64,000 nucleotides of DNA from Methanococcoides sp052057775 (GTDB lineage: Archaea > Halobacteriota > Methanosarcinia > Methanosarcinales > Methanosarcinaceae). Shown here in pieces: positions 62,778 through 64,000 of this stretch; position 1 is the first letter of the stretch; each line of letters starts with the position of its first letter. Both the position numbers and the translations under genes were made by a program. Location: positions 2,108,001 to 2,172,000 of the forward strand of contig NZ_CP195121.1 in assembly GCF_052057775.1 (NCBI RefSeq), in the 5' to 3' direction. The notes below the pieces were generated by a model. The model did no database searches. It was given only the letters and a program-made list of their open reading frames with translations, and was not told the DNA's origin.

Positions 62778-64000
62778 TGCCAATAATTACCCTACAATAT
62801 GAGGATCTGGAATCGCTCACACGTTCAGATAAGGATACCATAATCGACCGTGTACCAATGATAGGTGCAGACATCGAACGTATCGAAAAAGAGTCCATAG
62901 ATATCGAGTTCTTCCCTGACCGCCCCGATCTCTACAGTGTGGAAGGAGTAGCCAGAGCAATGCGCGGATTCATGAACATCGAAACAGGCCTTTGCCAGTA
63001 CGATGTCGCATCATCGGACGTAATGATCGAACTTGATGAACAGATCGAAAAAGTACGTCCGGTACTTGGCTGTGCGGTTGTAAGGGGGATCACATTTACA
63101 TCCAGTTCCATCAAGTCCCTGATGGACCTCCAGGAATCACTTCACTGGGGACTGGGAAGGAACAGGAAGAAAGTCTCCATTGGTGTCCACGATATGGCAA
63201 ATATCACTCCGCCATTCAAATACCAGGCAGTTGACCCGGATTTTAAATTCGTACCACTCGACTTCACAGAGCCAATGACAATGGATGAGATACTTGCAGA
63301 ACATCCAAAGGGAGTACGCTTTGCAGACATCCTTGAGGGTATGGAGAAATACCCATTAATAACCGATTCAAAGGGAGATGTACTTTCATTCCCACCTATC
63401 ATCAATGGAACGCTCACAAGAGTGGAAGAGAGCACAACAGATCTTTTCATTGATGTCACCGGCCTGGGAGATGCAGTCTACACTGCACTCAACATCGTAG
63501 TGACCGCACTTGCAGAGAGAGGCGGCAGGGTCGAATCTGTGAAGATCGTTTACCCGGACGGAACTGAAAAAGTCACTCCTGACATGACACCTCGCGACCT
63601 TAAGCTCCCAAGGGCCGAGATCGATGAACTGATCGGTTTTGAACTTTCCAATGATGAGATAATCAACGAGCTGGAAAGAATGGGATTCGGTGCAAGCCTT
63701 GCTGACAACGGGGAGAGCTTTGACGTAAAGGTACCATGCTACAGGGCTGACATATTGCACAACTTCGATGTGATCGAGGATATTGCCATTGGATACGGCT
63801 TTGATAAAATCCAGAGCGAGTTCCCAAAGAACGCAACTGTCGGATGTGCACACCCGATCTCCCTTACAAGCAGTGCAATGCGCGAGATAATGGTAAGCCT
63901 TGGATACTCAGAGGTCATGCCTTTCACACTCACCAGCCAGAAGGTGCATTTTGAGTGGATGTGCCGTGAAGAGACAGACGATGTAACTTTCGTACTCCAT
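62778..64000 (+). CDS. pheT: Phenylalanyl-tRNA synthetase beta subunit (3' truncated by window)
   Basis: ATG 62778 follows GGAGAT at 62765-62770. About 407 codons are visible with no stop before the window edge. PIITLQYEDLESLTRSDKDT, EFFPDRPDLYSVEGVARAMR and the B3/4 region (RTYPLITDS-like EKYPLITDSKGDVLSFPPII) match archaeal PheT; TPRDLKLPRAEIDELIGFEL is the B5 DNA-binding-like domain. Archaeal PheT is ~540 residues, so ~130 are missing. The 234 bp upstream (62544-62777) separate it from the divergent secretion operon and hold only promoter-like AT-rich DNA. Confidence 0.95.

Overview
The window looks like the chromosome of a methanogenic archaeon of the Methanosarcinaceae (Methanolobus/Methanococcoides-like). 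The call rests on archaeal-type housekeeping genes (RibL-type FAD synthase, PurS/PurQ, archaeal PheT, CheF, CDP-alcohol phosphatidyltransferase, TadA/TadC-type secretion proteins), methanogen-typical DUF1638 and DUF3303 proteins, and family B polymerase/Cas1 casposons. No rRNA, complete tRNA or CRISPR array was found. The genus is an inference.

Layout: 1-4.9 kb is ordinary core DNA (P-type ATPase end, Ca2+/cation exchanger, ribH, aminotransferase, ribL, DUF1638). About 4.97-36.75 kb is a compositionally distinct, AT-rich accessory block that I read as three casposons in tandem at one target. Casposon 1 is a left-truncated remnant (polB tail; right end at 6815). Casposon 2 spans 6828-28016 (about 21 kb, inverted termini of about 178 bp). 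Casposon 3 spans 28029-36734 (8.7 kb, 32-bp termini; intact cas1, polB, HNH and HTH genes). The same 12-bp sequence AAACTATTATGC follows each right end (6816-6827, 28017-28028, 36735-36746). The last copy abuts a stretch resembling a tRNA 3' end. Age appears polarised: most decayed far from the tRNA-like end, most complete next to it, as in a growing CRISPR array.

The cargo of casposon 2 is a defence island: a GIY-YIG protein, an EVE-domain McrB split by an in-frame stop, McrC, an HsdR N-terminal stump, and an overlapping operon encoding DrmA-like helicase, DrmB-like DUF1998 protein, DrmC-like PLD nuclease and a 1,115-residue protein of unknown function, followed by a radical SAM protein. No DNA methyltransferase accompanies it, unlike described DISARM systems. 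Casposon 2 has its own full-length cas1 but only fossil fragments of polB and a second cas1. A 21-bp (7-residue) tandem repeat tract lies beside the fossils.

36.8-44.0 kb is a mixed zone: a sodium:solute symporter with a small accessory protein, a Cache-cupin lipoprotein gene with an in-frame stop, a frameshifted phosphodiesterase, more casposon fossils (40.4-41.2 and 43.0-43.6 kb), a cysteine-rich metallochaperone/ferredoxin cluster and a truncated glycyl-radical activase. 44-64 kb returns to core genes: macro domain protein, GntP permease, Fe-S protein, pyruvate kinase, a decaying signalling cluster (response regulator, DUF835, CheF, KaiC-like ATPase), a Dph6-like PP-loop protein with an asparagine synthetase homologue lacking the usual N-terminal cysteine, TPR protein, phospholipid synthase, purSQ, rnhB, tadC/tadA and the start of pheT.

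All family calls are by eye from motifs; no database search was run.
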